DNA of 64,000 nt from an uncultured Clostridia bacterium (lineage in GTDB: Bacteria > Bacillota > Clostridia > Christensenellales > Aristaeellaceae). Of this stretch, positions 50,239 to 58,391 are shown in pieces. Under the pieces are notes generated by a model. It saw only the letters and a program-made list of their open reading frames with translations. It did not search any database and was not told the DNA's origin. The DNA lies in NCBI GenBank assembly GCA_934647235.1, contig CAKUFG010000004.1, positions 44,189-108,188 of the forward strand, in the 5' to 3' direction. Every line of letters starts with the position of its first letter. The stretch's first letter is position 1. The translations under genes and the position numbers were made by a program.

Positions 50239-53200
50239 ATGCCTAAAGTTGCTCGCAGCCGCAAGGGTACCGGCCGCCGCATCAAGCGGAAGGATTTCCG
50301 TGCGCCCATTCTGGTTGTTTTTATTGCCTTTGCCGCATTTATGGCAGTGCTGTGCCCCCTCATGCCTGTGGAGCAGGCCATGAACGCCGAGGGCTCGGGC
50401 TCCGGCCGCTATAAAGGGCTGGTCATCAGCGAGATCATGTCCGCCAACAAATCCGCCTTTCCGGATGAAAACGGCTCCTTCTGCGATTGGATTGAAATCA
50501 CCAATACCACCGCCGAGCCCGTCAGCCTGGAGAGCATCAGCCTGTCCAACCGTCCCGACAAGGCCAAGTTCATTTTCCCTGCGCAGACCCTGCAGCCCGG
50601 CGAAAGCGTGATCGTTTACTGCGACGATTATAATCAGAACGAATTGGGCAAGGCCTATCACGCCAAGTTCAAGCTGTCCTCGCTGGGCACGCATGTGTAC
50701 ATGTTCAATCCCTCCGGCCTGGCCATTGAAAGCGTGGAGGTGCCTACCCTCAACGCCAATGAATCCTACGCCCGCATGGAGGACGGCAGCTTCGAGATCA
50801 CCGATCAGTTCAGCCCCGGCTATCCCAACACCGAGGAAGGCCATGTGCAGTATCTGGCGCAATACACCATCCAGGCCGATACCCTGCGCATCAACGAAAT
50901 CATGGCTGCCCCGCGCAGCGGTCTGCGCGACGAGGACGGCGACCTGTCCGACTGGGTGGAGCTGTACAACGCCGGCTCCGAGCGCATCTATCTGAGCAAT
51001 TACGCCCTGAGCGACAATGAAAACAAGCCGCTCAAGTGGTTCTTCCCCGAAAACGCCTACATCGATCCCGGCCAATACTACATCGTGTTCTGCTCAGGCA
51101 AAAACCGCGACGGCCGCGAGACGGGCTATCCGCACACCAATTTCGGCCTGTCCGCCGAGGGCGAAACGGTCACGCTGTCCAACGCCCTGGGGCAGCTGGT
51201 TGACCGCGTACAGTTTGATAACCTGGCTGTGGACTGCAGCTATGGCCGCGACGACGCCACCGGCACCTGGAAGGTGTACACCCTGGCCACGCCGGGCGAA
51301 CCCAATAACGCCAACGGCATCGCGCGCGCGGATGAATATCTGCGCGCGCTCAACGCATCCAAGGTGTATATCAGCGAGGTAATGTCCTCCAACGATAATA
51401 TCCAGGCCGTGGCGGGTGAAGCCAACAAGGACTGGGTGGAAATCTACAACGCCGGCACCGACGCGGTGGATCTGAGCGGCTGGGGCCTGTCGGACAACAT
51501 CAACTGGCCCCGTAAGTGGCAGTTCCCGCAGGGCACGGTCATCTGGCCGGGCGAATACAAGATCATTATGTTCGACGGCAAAAGCACCGTTTCCGCCAGC
51601 GGCACGCTGCACGCCTCCTGCAAGCTTACGCGCGCGGGTGGGGAAACCGTTACCCTGTCCGACGCCAGCGGCTATGTGCTGGATAAGCTGTATCTGCCCC
51701 TTGTTCCCACCGATTACAGCTACGGGCGCACCCTGGGAACGGGCGGTTTTTTTTATTATGACGCGCCCACGCCCGGCAGCGCCAACAGCGCGGGCTTCCT
51801 GGGCTTCTCCGAGACCCCCGCGCTGGAGCTGCCCGGCGGCCTGTATGCCGAAAACGTAACCGTATCCATCACCGTGCCTGCGGGCGCTACCGTGCGCTAC
51901 ACGCTGGACGGCTCCATTCCCACCGTCAGCAACGGCACGGTGTACACCGGCCCCTTCACCCTGAACACCACCACCGCCGTGCGCGCGCGCGCCTTTGAAA
52001 CGGGCCTGCAGCCCTCCGAAACCGTATCGGCCACCTACGTGCTCAAGACCTATTACACCCTGCCCGTCGTGTGCCTGATTACCGATCCGGATGGGCTGTG
52101 GAACCAGCAGACGGGCATCTTCGCCGCAGGCGAGGGCATCGACCTGAAGAGCTATAAGGCAATTACCTTCAAAAACCCCACCCCGCTGTACCGCATTCAG
52201 AAGGAAAACAAGGTGCGCGTCAGCGCCTATGCTGAGATGTTTGAGGTGGATACAGGCGAAACCGTGTTCAGCCAGGGCGTGGAATTCGGCCTGATCGGCC
52301 AATACAGCCTGGATATGCCGCAGAAGTCCCTCAAGGTAACAGCCAAGGCGCGCTATGGCAGCAAGTACATCAACGGCCGTCTGTTCCCGGATCGGGATTA
52401 TGAACAGTACCGCGCCTTCGTGCTGCGCAACAGCGGCAACGACTGCGTGTGGACGCGCATGGTGGACGGCGTGCAGAGCCGTCTGGTCGATCAGTGGGAT
52501 ACCACGGTCATCCATCAGGCATGGCGGCCAGTGATCGTATACATCAACGGTCAATACTGGGGCCACTACAACCTGCGCGAGCGCGTAAGTGAGTACTTTG
52601 TCGCCCAGCACGAAGGGCTGAGCATGGATCAGGCCAAGTCCATCGACGTGCTGGAAAGCAACGGCACCAAGTCCACCCAGATCAACAACGGCACCAACGC
52701 CGAATGGAAAGCTCTTATCAACAAGGTAAAAACCCTTTCCCCCGGCAAGAACCCGGAGGATCTGCAATACATCCTGGATAATGTGGATGTGGACAATTAT
52801 TTTGACTACGTGATTCTGGAATGCCTCTTCGCCAACACCGATACGGGCAACGTTCGCTACTACAAGGTGCCGGGCGGCAAGTGGAAATGGATTCTGTATG
52901 ATATGGACTACGGCCTGTACTTCTCCAACAGCAATGGCGTGGGCAACTACCTGAATCTCAGCGGCTACCATGGCGTAAACAAGGATATCAGCAACGTGCT
53001 GATCCTCAAAATTCTTGAAAATGCGGATATGAAGGATCGTTTCCTGACCCGCTTTGGCGAAGCCTTCCGCTTCTTCACCACCGAGCGGATGCTGGCGCAG
53101 ATTGAGGAGTGCTATCAGATTCTCAAGCCTGAAATGGCCATGCACTACGACCGCTGGGCCGAGGAGAACCTCAAATCCATCTCCTTTGACCAGCCGCAGA

Positions 53201-53448
53201 CCAAGGACGGCTGCCTGCGCTACTGGGAAAGCCGTGTGGAGCGCCTGCGCAACGTAGTCCGCAAGCGCCCGGCCTACTGCTGGCGGCAGGTGGCGGAGTA
53301 TTTCAAGCTGACCGACGCGCAGATGGAGCAGTACTTCGGCCCCATCCCGCTGATCTCCACCGACGCGACCTGGGACAGAGACAAGGACAAGGAAGCGGAC
53401 ATGACCTACCTGTACGGCAGCAACTGGAAAGCGCTGTACGGCCAATAA
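50239..53448 (+). CDS. Surface CotH-type protein kinase with three lamin-tail domains
   Basis: 1069 residues. Basic N terminus and membrane helix or signal anchor at about 22-43; lamin-tail domains starting near 59 (ISEIMSANKSAFPDENG), 215 (INEIMAAPRSGLRDEDG) and 375 (ISEVMSSNDN); a chitobiase C-terminal-like domain (about 529-600, VRYTLDGSIPTV); then a CotH kinase domain from about 608 (PVVCLITDPDGLW) with INGQYWGHYNLRERV and the acidic ILYDMDYGL near 885. CotH enzymes are atypical kinases of secreted proteins. Expected outside the membrane. First gene of the CotH-DUF4956-VTC-GDPD group. Confidence 0.9.
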   Translation: MPKVARSRKGTGRRIKRKDFRAPILVVFIAFAAFMAVLCPLMPVEQAMNAEGSGSGRYKGLVISEIMSANKSAFPDENGSFCDWIEITNTTAEPVSLESISLSNRPDKAKFIFPAQTLQPGESVIVYCDDYNQNELGKAYHAKFKLSSLGTHVYMFNPSGLAIESVEVPTLNANESYARMEDGSFEITDQFSPGYPNTEEGHVQYLAQYTIQADTLRINEIMAAPRSGLRDEDGDLSDWVELYNAGSERIYLSNYALSDNENKPLKWFFPENAYIDPGQYYIVFCSGKNRDGRETGYPHTNFGLSAEGETVTLSNALGQLVDRVQFDNLAVDCSYGRDDATGTWKVYTLATPGEPNNANGIARADEYLRALNASKVYISEVMSSNDNIQAVAGEANKDWVEIYNAGTDAVDLSGWGLSDNINWPRKWQFPQGTVIWPGEYKIIMFDGKSTVSASGTLHASCKLTRAGGETVTLSDASGYVLDKLYLPLVPTDYSYGRTLGTGGFFYYDAPTPGSANSAGFLGFSETPALELPGGLYAENVTVSITVPAGATVRYTLDGSIPTVSNGTVYTGPFTLNTTTAVRARAFETGLQPSETVSATYVLKTYYTLPVVCLITDPDGLWNQQTGIFAAGEGIDLKSYKAITFKNPTPLYRIQKENKVRVSAYAEMFEVDTGETVFSQGVEFGLIGQYSLDMPQKSLKVTAKARYGSKYINGRLFPDRDYEQYRAFVLRNSGNDCVWTRMVDGVQSRLVDQWDTTVIHQAWRPVIVYINGQYWGHYNLRERVSEYFVAQHEGLSMDQAKSIDVLESNGTKSTQINNGTNAEWKALINKVKTLSPGKNPEDLQYILDNVDVDNYFDYVILECLFANTDTGNVRYYKVPGGKWKWILYDMDYGLYFSNSNGVGNYLNLSGYHGVNKDISNVLILKILENADMKDRFLTRFGEAFRFFTTERMLAQIEECYQILKPEMAMHYDRWAEENLKSISFDQPQTKDGCLRYWESRVERLRNVVRKRPAYCWRQVAEYFKLTDAQMEQYFGPIPLISTDATWDRDKDKEADMTYLYGSNWKALYGQ

Positions 53449-53454
53449 TCCCCC

Positions 53455-53483
53455 TTGCGCGTTCTTTCCCGCGATTGTATAAT
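53455..53483 (+). promoter_or_regulatory. Promoter before the DUF4956 gene
   Basis: TTGCGC, 17-bp spacer, TATAAT, beginning 7 bp after the CotH stop and ending 40 bp before the next start. It allows DUF4956, VTC and GDPD to be made independently of CotH. Confidence 0.78.
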
Positions 53484-53522
53484 GAAAAAGCTGTGTGCAA
53501 TCACACATAAGGAGGTATTCCA

Positions 53523-54227
53523 ATGAACTTTATCCCGGTACTGATGACGGCCATGTCCAAATCGGACGTCGCCAACGCCACCGATTTCTGGACCTCGCAG
53601 TTTTCCTCCTTCACGCCCGCCACGGTGCTCTTCACCCTGGCGTTCGCGCTGATTACCGGCCTTCTGATCTCGCTGGTGTATAAAATCACCTATCGCGGCG
53701 TGCTCTACAGCCCGCAGTTTTCCATGGTGCTGATCATGCTTACCCTGGTAACGGCTCCCGTGGTCATGGCCATCGGCAGCAACGTGGCGCTGTCCATGGG
53801 CATGGTGGGCGCGCTGTCCATCGTGCGCTTCCGCACGGCCGTCAAGGAGCCGCTGGATACCTGCTACATGTTCTGGGCCATCACCATGGGCATCCTGCTG
53901 GGCGCCAAGCAATACGCCATCGCGCTGGTGGTTGTGGTGGGCATCGGCGTGATCCTCATCGCGCTGAGCTATGTGCGCTTCCGCCATCCCAACGCCTACC
54001 TGCTGGTGATCCACTATGACGAGGGCGCGGAGCCCGATATCGACGCCGAGCTGCGCCGCTGCACGCACGACAGCCGTATACGCTCCAAGACCGTCACCCG
54101 CGGCGGCGCGGAAATGACGGTAGAGGTTCGCCTGGGCAGCCGCTCCGACATCGTAGGCCACATGCTGGATATCAATGGCGTGCACGACGCTACCCTGGTA
54201 GCCTGCCAGCATGAAACGGGTGCCTGA
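53523..54227 (+). CDS. DUF4956 membrane protein
   Basis: 234 residues with about four to five membrane helices between residues 33 and 150. The conserved family segment is MVGALSIVRFRTAVKEPLDT followed by FWAITMGILLGAKQ (about 93-128). A soluble C-terminal domain of about 80 residues ends the protein. DUF4956 genes are typically next to VTC-domain genes; here the VTC gene starts two bases after the stop. Inferred role: membrane channel or scaffold for the VTC enzyme. AAGGAGG ribosome binding site. Confidence 0.92.
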   Translation: MNFIPVLMTAMSKSDVANATDFWTSQFSSFTPATVLFTLAFALITGLLISLVYKITYRGVLYSPQFSMVLIMLTLVTAPVVMAIGSNVALSMGMVGALSIVRFRTAVKEPLDTCYMFWAITMGILLGAKQYAIALVVVVGIGVILIALSYVRFRHPNAYLLVIHYDEGAEPDIDAELRRCTHDSRIRSKTVTRGGAEMTVEVRLGSRSDIVGHMLDINGVHDATLVACQHETGA

Positions 54228-54229
54228 TC

Positions 54230-54934
54230 ATGGCTGTGCCGCTTCGACATGAACTGAAGTTTTTCATTTCGCCGCTGCAGTATCAGGTGCTGTCGCGCAC
54301 GCTGAAGGCCACGCTCAGCCCTGACCCCAACGGCGATGAAAACAATCAGTATCATATTCGTTCGCTGTACTTTGATACCGTTTACGATTCTGCCCTGTAC
54401 GACAAGATCAACGGCAGCGCGAACCGCGATAAGTACCGCATCCGCATTTACAATTTCAGCGATGAAATGATCCGCCTGGAATGCAAAAGCAAGTTCCGCG
54501 ACCTGATCTCCAAGCGCTCTGTACGCATCACCCGCGACCTGGCCGAGCAGCTGATATCGGCCGATCCTACAGGGCTGGAAAGCACAGCCTCGGGGCTGGT
54601 CAGCGACGCCTTCCGCGAGATGCGCACCAACCTTCTGCACCCCGTGGTCATTGTGGACTACCTGCGCGAGGCCTATCTGCACCCGGCGGAGGAAGTGCGC
54701 ATCACCTTTGATATGCAGCTACGCTCGGGGCTGAACAGTGTGGATATGTTCAATCCCTACCTGCCCACAGTGCCGCCCTTCGATCATGACGAGATCATCC
54801 TGGAGGTCAAGTACAACCAGGTGCTGCCGCCCTACATCGCCAACCTGCTCTCCTGCGCGCTGCGCGACGGGGCGTGCCGCTCTGCCATCAGCAAATATGT
54901 GTACTGCCGCCGCTTTGAATTCAAGGATTTTTAA
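54230..54934 (+). CDS. VTC-domain polyphosphate polymerase-like protein
   Basis: 234 residues, a single tunnel-type VTC domain without membrane helices. Seen: RHELKFFIS at the start, RSLYFDTVYDSALYDKI, the paired basic KYRIRIYNF, LECKSK, a central Arg/Lys region (KRSVRITRDL), and EVKYNQVLPPYI at the end; these correspond to the phosphate- and metal-binding tunnel strands of the yeast VTC4 catalytic domain. It likely makes polyphosphate from ATP. Two-base spacing to DUF4956 implies a membrane-associated complex. Confidence 0.9.
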   Translation: MAVPLRHELKFFISPLQYQVLSRTLKATLSPDPNGDENNQYHIRSLYFDTVYDSALYDKINGSANRDKYRIRIYNFSDEMIRLECKSKFRDLISKRSVRITRDLAEQLISADPTGLESTASGLVSDAFREMRTNLLHPVVIVDYLREAYLHPAEEVRITFDMQLRSGLNSVDMFNPYLPTVPPFDHDEIILEVKYNQVLPPYIANLLSCALRDGACRSAISKYVYCRRFEFKDF

Positions 54935-54955
54935 GCCGAAAGGAAGCCTGCTGTT

Positions 54956-55750
54956 ATGAATAAGCTGTCGGAGCATATTGTGCTGGCCGCGCATCGCGGC
55001 GATCAGGCGCACGCGCCTGAAAACACCATGCACGCCTTCGAGCGCGCCATCCGCCTGGGCGTGGATATGATCGAGACCGATATCCACATGTCCAGCGACG
55101 GGATGATGTTCATTATGCACGACGACCTGGTGGACCGCACCACCAATGGCCACGGCATGACCCATCAAATGACCTGGAAGGAGCTGCAGGCGCTGGACGC
55201 GGGCAGCTGGTACGGCCCGCAGTTTACCGGCACGCGTATCCCCTCCCTGGAGGAGTTTATGGACTTTGTGCAGGCCACCTCCGGCCTGTGGGTCAACTGG
55301 GAGCTCAAGGATTATCCCGAGGTATGCGGGCAGGATTTCGCCCTGCGCAGCGCGGATGGACTGCTGCGTGCCATCGCGGATTACGACCTGACCGACCGCA
55401 GCACGCTCAACAGCTTTTCCTCTGAGGTGCTGGAATACGTGGCCGCCGAAAGCTGCGGCGAAATGCCCATCCACGGCCAGGGCGTAGCCCCCACCAGCCG
55501 CATGCACGGCAAGGCCGCCCGCGCCCCGCAGGATTATTGGGACTGGGCCTGCCTGTATACCGACGATCATACCATCCCCTCTGAGCCGCACTACGCCGCC
55601 TGCAAGGCCCTGGGCATCCAGCCCTGCGTGTGCATCCCGGATACCATGGAAAACTACGAAAAAAGCGTGCGTCTGGGCTGCCGCATGTTTACCAGCAACG
55701 ATCCCGAAACCGCCGCCCGCCTGCTGCGCGAGCTGGGCGTAAGGGACTAA
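54956..55750 (+). CDS. Glycerophosphodiester phosphodiesterase family protein (2)
   Basis: 264 residues, TIM barrel with intact motifs: AAHRGDQAHAPENTMHAFERA, MIETDIHMSSDGMMFIMHDD and RTTNGHG, then WVNWELKDYP. No signal peptide. It starts 21 bp after the VTC gene with GAAAGGAAG upstream, so it is the last gene of the CotH/DUF4956/VTC group and is followed by a terminator. The link to polyphosphate is by position only. Confidence 0.92.
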   Translation: MNKLSEHIVLAAHRGDQAHAPENTMHAFERAIRLGVDMIETDIHMSSDGMMFIMHDDLVDRTTNGHGMTHQMTWKELQALDAGSWYGPQFTGTRIPSLEEFMDFVQATSGLWVNWELKDYPEVCGQDFALRSADGLLRAIADYDLTDRSTLNSFSSEVLEYVAAESCGEMPIHGQGVAPTSRMHGKAARAPQDYWDWACLYTDDHTIPSEPHYAACKALGIQPCVCIPDTMENYEKSVRLGCRMFTSNDPETAARLLRELGVRD

Positions 55751-55767
55751 TTGGTTGAGATGAGATA

Positions 55768-55802
55768 ACGCCTTCTTCCGTTTGGAAGGAGGCGTTTGTC
55801 TT
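55768..55802 (+). terminator. Terminator of the CotH/VTC operon
   Basis: AACGCCTTCTTCC pairs with GGAAGGAGGCGTT (one G-U) around GTTT, followed by TGTCTT. Confidence 0.8.
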
Positions 55803-55849
55803 GCAGTTATTATTAACCGCCAGCAACATCCACATCAGCGAGCTTGCAA

Positions 55850-56290
55850 ATAAGCCTTCTCCTTGAGGCGAAGGCTTTTGGCGGCCGCATTTTTCGAGAT
55901 ATGCAAACCGCCGCGTTCCCCCTCATCCGTCTCGCTGTGCGCTCGACACCTTCTCCCGCTTGGGAGAAGGCTTTTATAGTCGTGCTTTTTTAGCTGTGAA
56001 ACCGCACCATGGCATGAATATAACTACCAAAAGGCTTCTCCTTGAGGAGAGACTCGACAGCTTTTATTGTCGTACAGTTGGCAAGCAGAGCAGTATGCCG
56101 CTGCATTTTCGCGGCCAACGGAAGCCTTCCCCTTGGAGGGGAAGGTGGGCGGCTTTAGCCGCTCGGATGAGGTGTAGCCGCCGCAGCGGCGTTATCCTTT
56201 AATATGATAACGGCTGCTGCGCAGCCTGCACCTCATCCGGCTCATTGCATTCGCCACCTTCTCCTCAAGGAGAAGGCTTTTGGCGGCCGT
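55850..56290. repeat. Cluster of related inverted intergenic repeats
   Basis: At least three copies of a roughly 55-bp unit combining a cttctcc-ttgagg-agaagg hairpin with a cctcatccg tail: 55920-55976, 56121-56176 (inverse orientation) and 56227-56282, with partial copies at 55855-55885 and 56031-56052. The 56121 and 56227 copies face each other around a palindromic centre (GCAGCGGCGTTATC / GATAACGGCTGCTGC), making a palindrome of about 160 bp. No reading frame is credible. With the following 390 bp (palindrome 56540, promoter 56613) this accounts for the 928-bp gap. Confidence 0.75.
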
Positions 56291-56539
56291 TCTCTTCAAC
56301 AATCGATAACTGCTGCGCCTGATTTCCGCACCCAACCATCGCGCCCCCGTGGCAGCGGACAGCGCAGCTGGACGCAGGGCTGGCGCAGCCAGACCAAAGG
56401 GGAAAGCAGGAAGCGAACGGAGAAAAGCTGGCTTTCATCCGGGCGGTTCAGGCTTTCACCTGCCACGGGGGGCGGCAGGTGGCCAGGGCCACTCCCTGTT
56501 TTATTCCAGCAGCTTTCCCGTCCACAACACAGGTTCTTT

Positions 56540-56566
56540 GTTACTTTCTTCACTGAAGAAAGTAAC
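56540..56566. repeat. Near-perfect 27-bp palindrome
   Basis: GTTACTTTCTTCA, one central base, then TGAAGAAAGTAAC: 13-bp arms. It lies 47 bp before the -35 of the ABC exporter promoter in a C/T-rich stretch. It may be an operator or another repeat; no T-run follows, so it is not a standard terminator. Confidence 0.65.
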
Positions 56567-56612
56567 GTCCCCTCCATTCCCCCCTCCCCCGAAAATTTTC
56601 TTCCCGCCTTGC

Positions 56613-56641
56613 TTGCCGCAGGGCGGATTTTGATTTATACT
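56613..56641 (+). promoter_or_regulatory. Promoter of the ABC exporter operon
   Basis: TTGCCG, 17-bp spacer, TATACT, 37 bp before the TTG start of the first ABC gene. Confidence 0.65.
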
Positions 56642-56678
56642 GAAAAGGATTGCAAGCAAAAGAGGGGAGGCTGCGGCC

Positions 56679-58391
56679 TTGAAGTACATCCTGCGGTATA
56701 TGAAGCCCCTGGCAGGAAGAATCATGGGAGGAATGAGCATCAAGCTCTTCGGCACGGTCATGGACCTGCTAATTCCCTATATTCTGGCGCACATCATCGA
56801 TCAGGTAACGCCCCGGCACGATGTAAAGCTGGTGCTGCTGTGGGGCGGCATCATGATTGTGTGCTCCTTCCTGGCGTGGCTGGGAAACGTGCTTGCCAAC
56901 CGCGTGGCGGCGGGCGTGGCGCGCGATTGCACGCGCAGCGTGCGGCACGATCTGTTTGACCACATTGTGCATATGCAAAGCCGGGATATCGACCGGCTGA
57001 CCATCCCGTCCCTGATTTCGCGCATGACCACCGATACCTTCTATATTTACCGCATCGTAGGCATCACCCAGCGCCTGGGCGTGCGCGCGCCCATCATGCT
57101 GCTGGGCGGTATCCTCATTACCCTGACGATGGACTGGGTGCTCTCGCTTGTGCTGATTGCCATGCTGCCGCTGATGTGCGTGCTGGTGTACCTGATTTCC
57201 CGCAAGGGCGTGCCGCTCTACGCCGCGCTGCAGCGCCGGGTGGACGATCTGGTGCGCGTGGTGCGCGAGAATGCCTCAGGCGTGCGCATCATCAAGGCGC
57301 TGGGCAAGACCGAGCATGAAAAGGAGCGCTTTGCCCAGGTGAACGCTTCCGTGGCGCAGCAGGAAACGCACGCCTCGGTGATCATGGCCATCAATAACCC
57401 CACCATGCAGTTTATCCTCAACGCGGGTCTGGTGCTGGTTATCCTGGCCGGCGCGCAGCGCGTCAACAGCGGCCTGACCGAGCCGGGCAAGATCGTGGCG
57501 TTTTTGAGCTATTTCACCATCATCCTCAACGCCATGCTGTCCATCACCCGTTTTCTCACCATGTATTCCAAGGCGCTGGCCTCGGCCCACCGCCTGCAGG
57601 AGGTGCTGGATACCGAGCTGGAAGGCAGCACGCAGCCGGCCGAACCGGCCGATCCCAACGCGCCGCATATCCAGTTTGACCACGTCACCTTCTCCTATAA
57701 CCATGTCAGCCCCAACGTGCATGATGTGTCCTTCTCCCTCAAGAAGGGGCAGACGCTGGGCATTCTGGGTCCCACGGGCGCGGGCAAGAGCACGCTGATT
57801 CGCCTGCTGCTGCGCTTCTATGACGCCGATTCGGGCTGTATCCGCATCGACGGGCAGGATGTGCGCAGCATGGAGCTGTCCTCCCTGCGCGGGCGCATCG
57901 GCGCGGTGTTCCAGAACGACGCGCTGTTCCGCGGCGAGATCGGCGAGAACATCCGCCTGGGGCGCGAAATCACCCTGGATGAGGTAAACGACGCCATCCG
58001 CCGCGCACAGGCGGAGAGCTTTATTAAGGAAAAGGGCGGCGTAAACAGCGAGGTGCAGTCCCACGGCAGCAACTTCTCCGGCGGTCAGCAGCAGCGCCTG
58101 CTGCTCAGCCGCGCGCTGGCGGGCACGCCCGATATCCTGCTGCTGGACGATGCAACCAGCGCGCTGGACTTCAAGACCGAATCAGCCTTCCGCCAGGCGC
58201 TGCGCGAGCAAAGCAAGGCGACCACCACCATCATCATCGCCCAGCGCATCAGCGCCGTGATGCACTGCGACCAGATTCTGGTGATGGAGGATGGCGAAAT
58301 GCTGGGCCTGGGCACGCATGAGGAATTGATGCAATCCTGCCCGCTGTATCAGGAGATTGCAGCGCTGCAGATTGGAGGTGAGGCGCAATGA
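56679..58391 (+). CDS. ABC exporter half-transporter with degenerate ATPase site (subunit 1)
   Basis: 570 residues: a six-helix exporter domain (about 1-310) and an ATPase domain (about 335-570). Walker A GPTGAGKST and signature NFSGGQQQR are intact, but Walker B is LLLDDATSALD (catalytic Glu is Asp) and the H-loop is AQR (His is Gln). These changes mark the degenerate site of heterodimeric exporters. The start is TTG, eight bases after AGGGGAGG. It overlaps subunit 2 by four bases. Substrate (drug, lipid or peptide) unknown. Confidence 0.92.
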   Translation: MKYILRYMKPLAGRIMGGMSIKLFGTVMDLLIPYILAHIIDQVTPRHDVKLVLLWGGIMIVCSFLAWLGNVLANRVAAGVARDCTRSVRHDLFDHIVHMQSRDIDRLTIPSLISRMTTDTFYIYRIVGITQRLGVRAPIMLLGGILITLTMDWVLSLVLIAMLPLMCVLVYLISRKGVPLYAALQRRVDDLVRVVRENASGVRIIKALGKTEHEKERFAQVNASVAQQETHASVIMAINNPTMQFILNAGLVLVILAGAQRVNSGLTEPGKIVAFLSYFTIILNAMLSITRFLTMYSKALASAHRLQEVLDTELEGSTQPAEPADPNAPHIQFDHVTFSYNHVSPNVHDVSFSLKKGQTLGILGPTGAGKSTLIRLLLRFYDADSGCIRIDGQDVRSMELSSLRGRIGAVFQNDALFRGEIGENIRLGREITLDEVNDAIRRAQAESFIKEKGGVNSEVQSHGSNFSGGQQQRLLLSRALAGTPDILLLDDATSALDFKTESAFRQALREQSKATTTIIIAQRISAVMHCDQILVMEDGEMLGLGTHEELMQSCPLYQEIAALQIGGEAQ

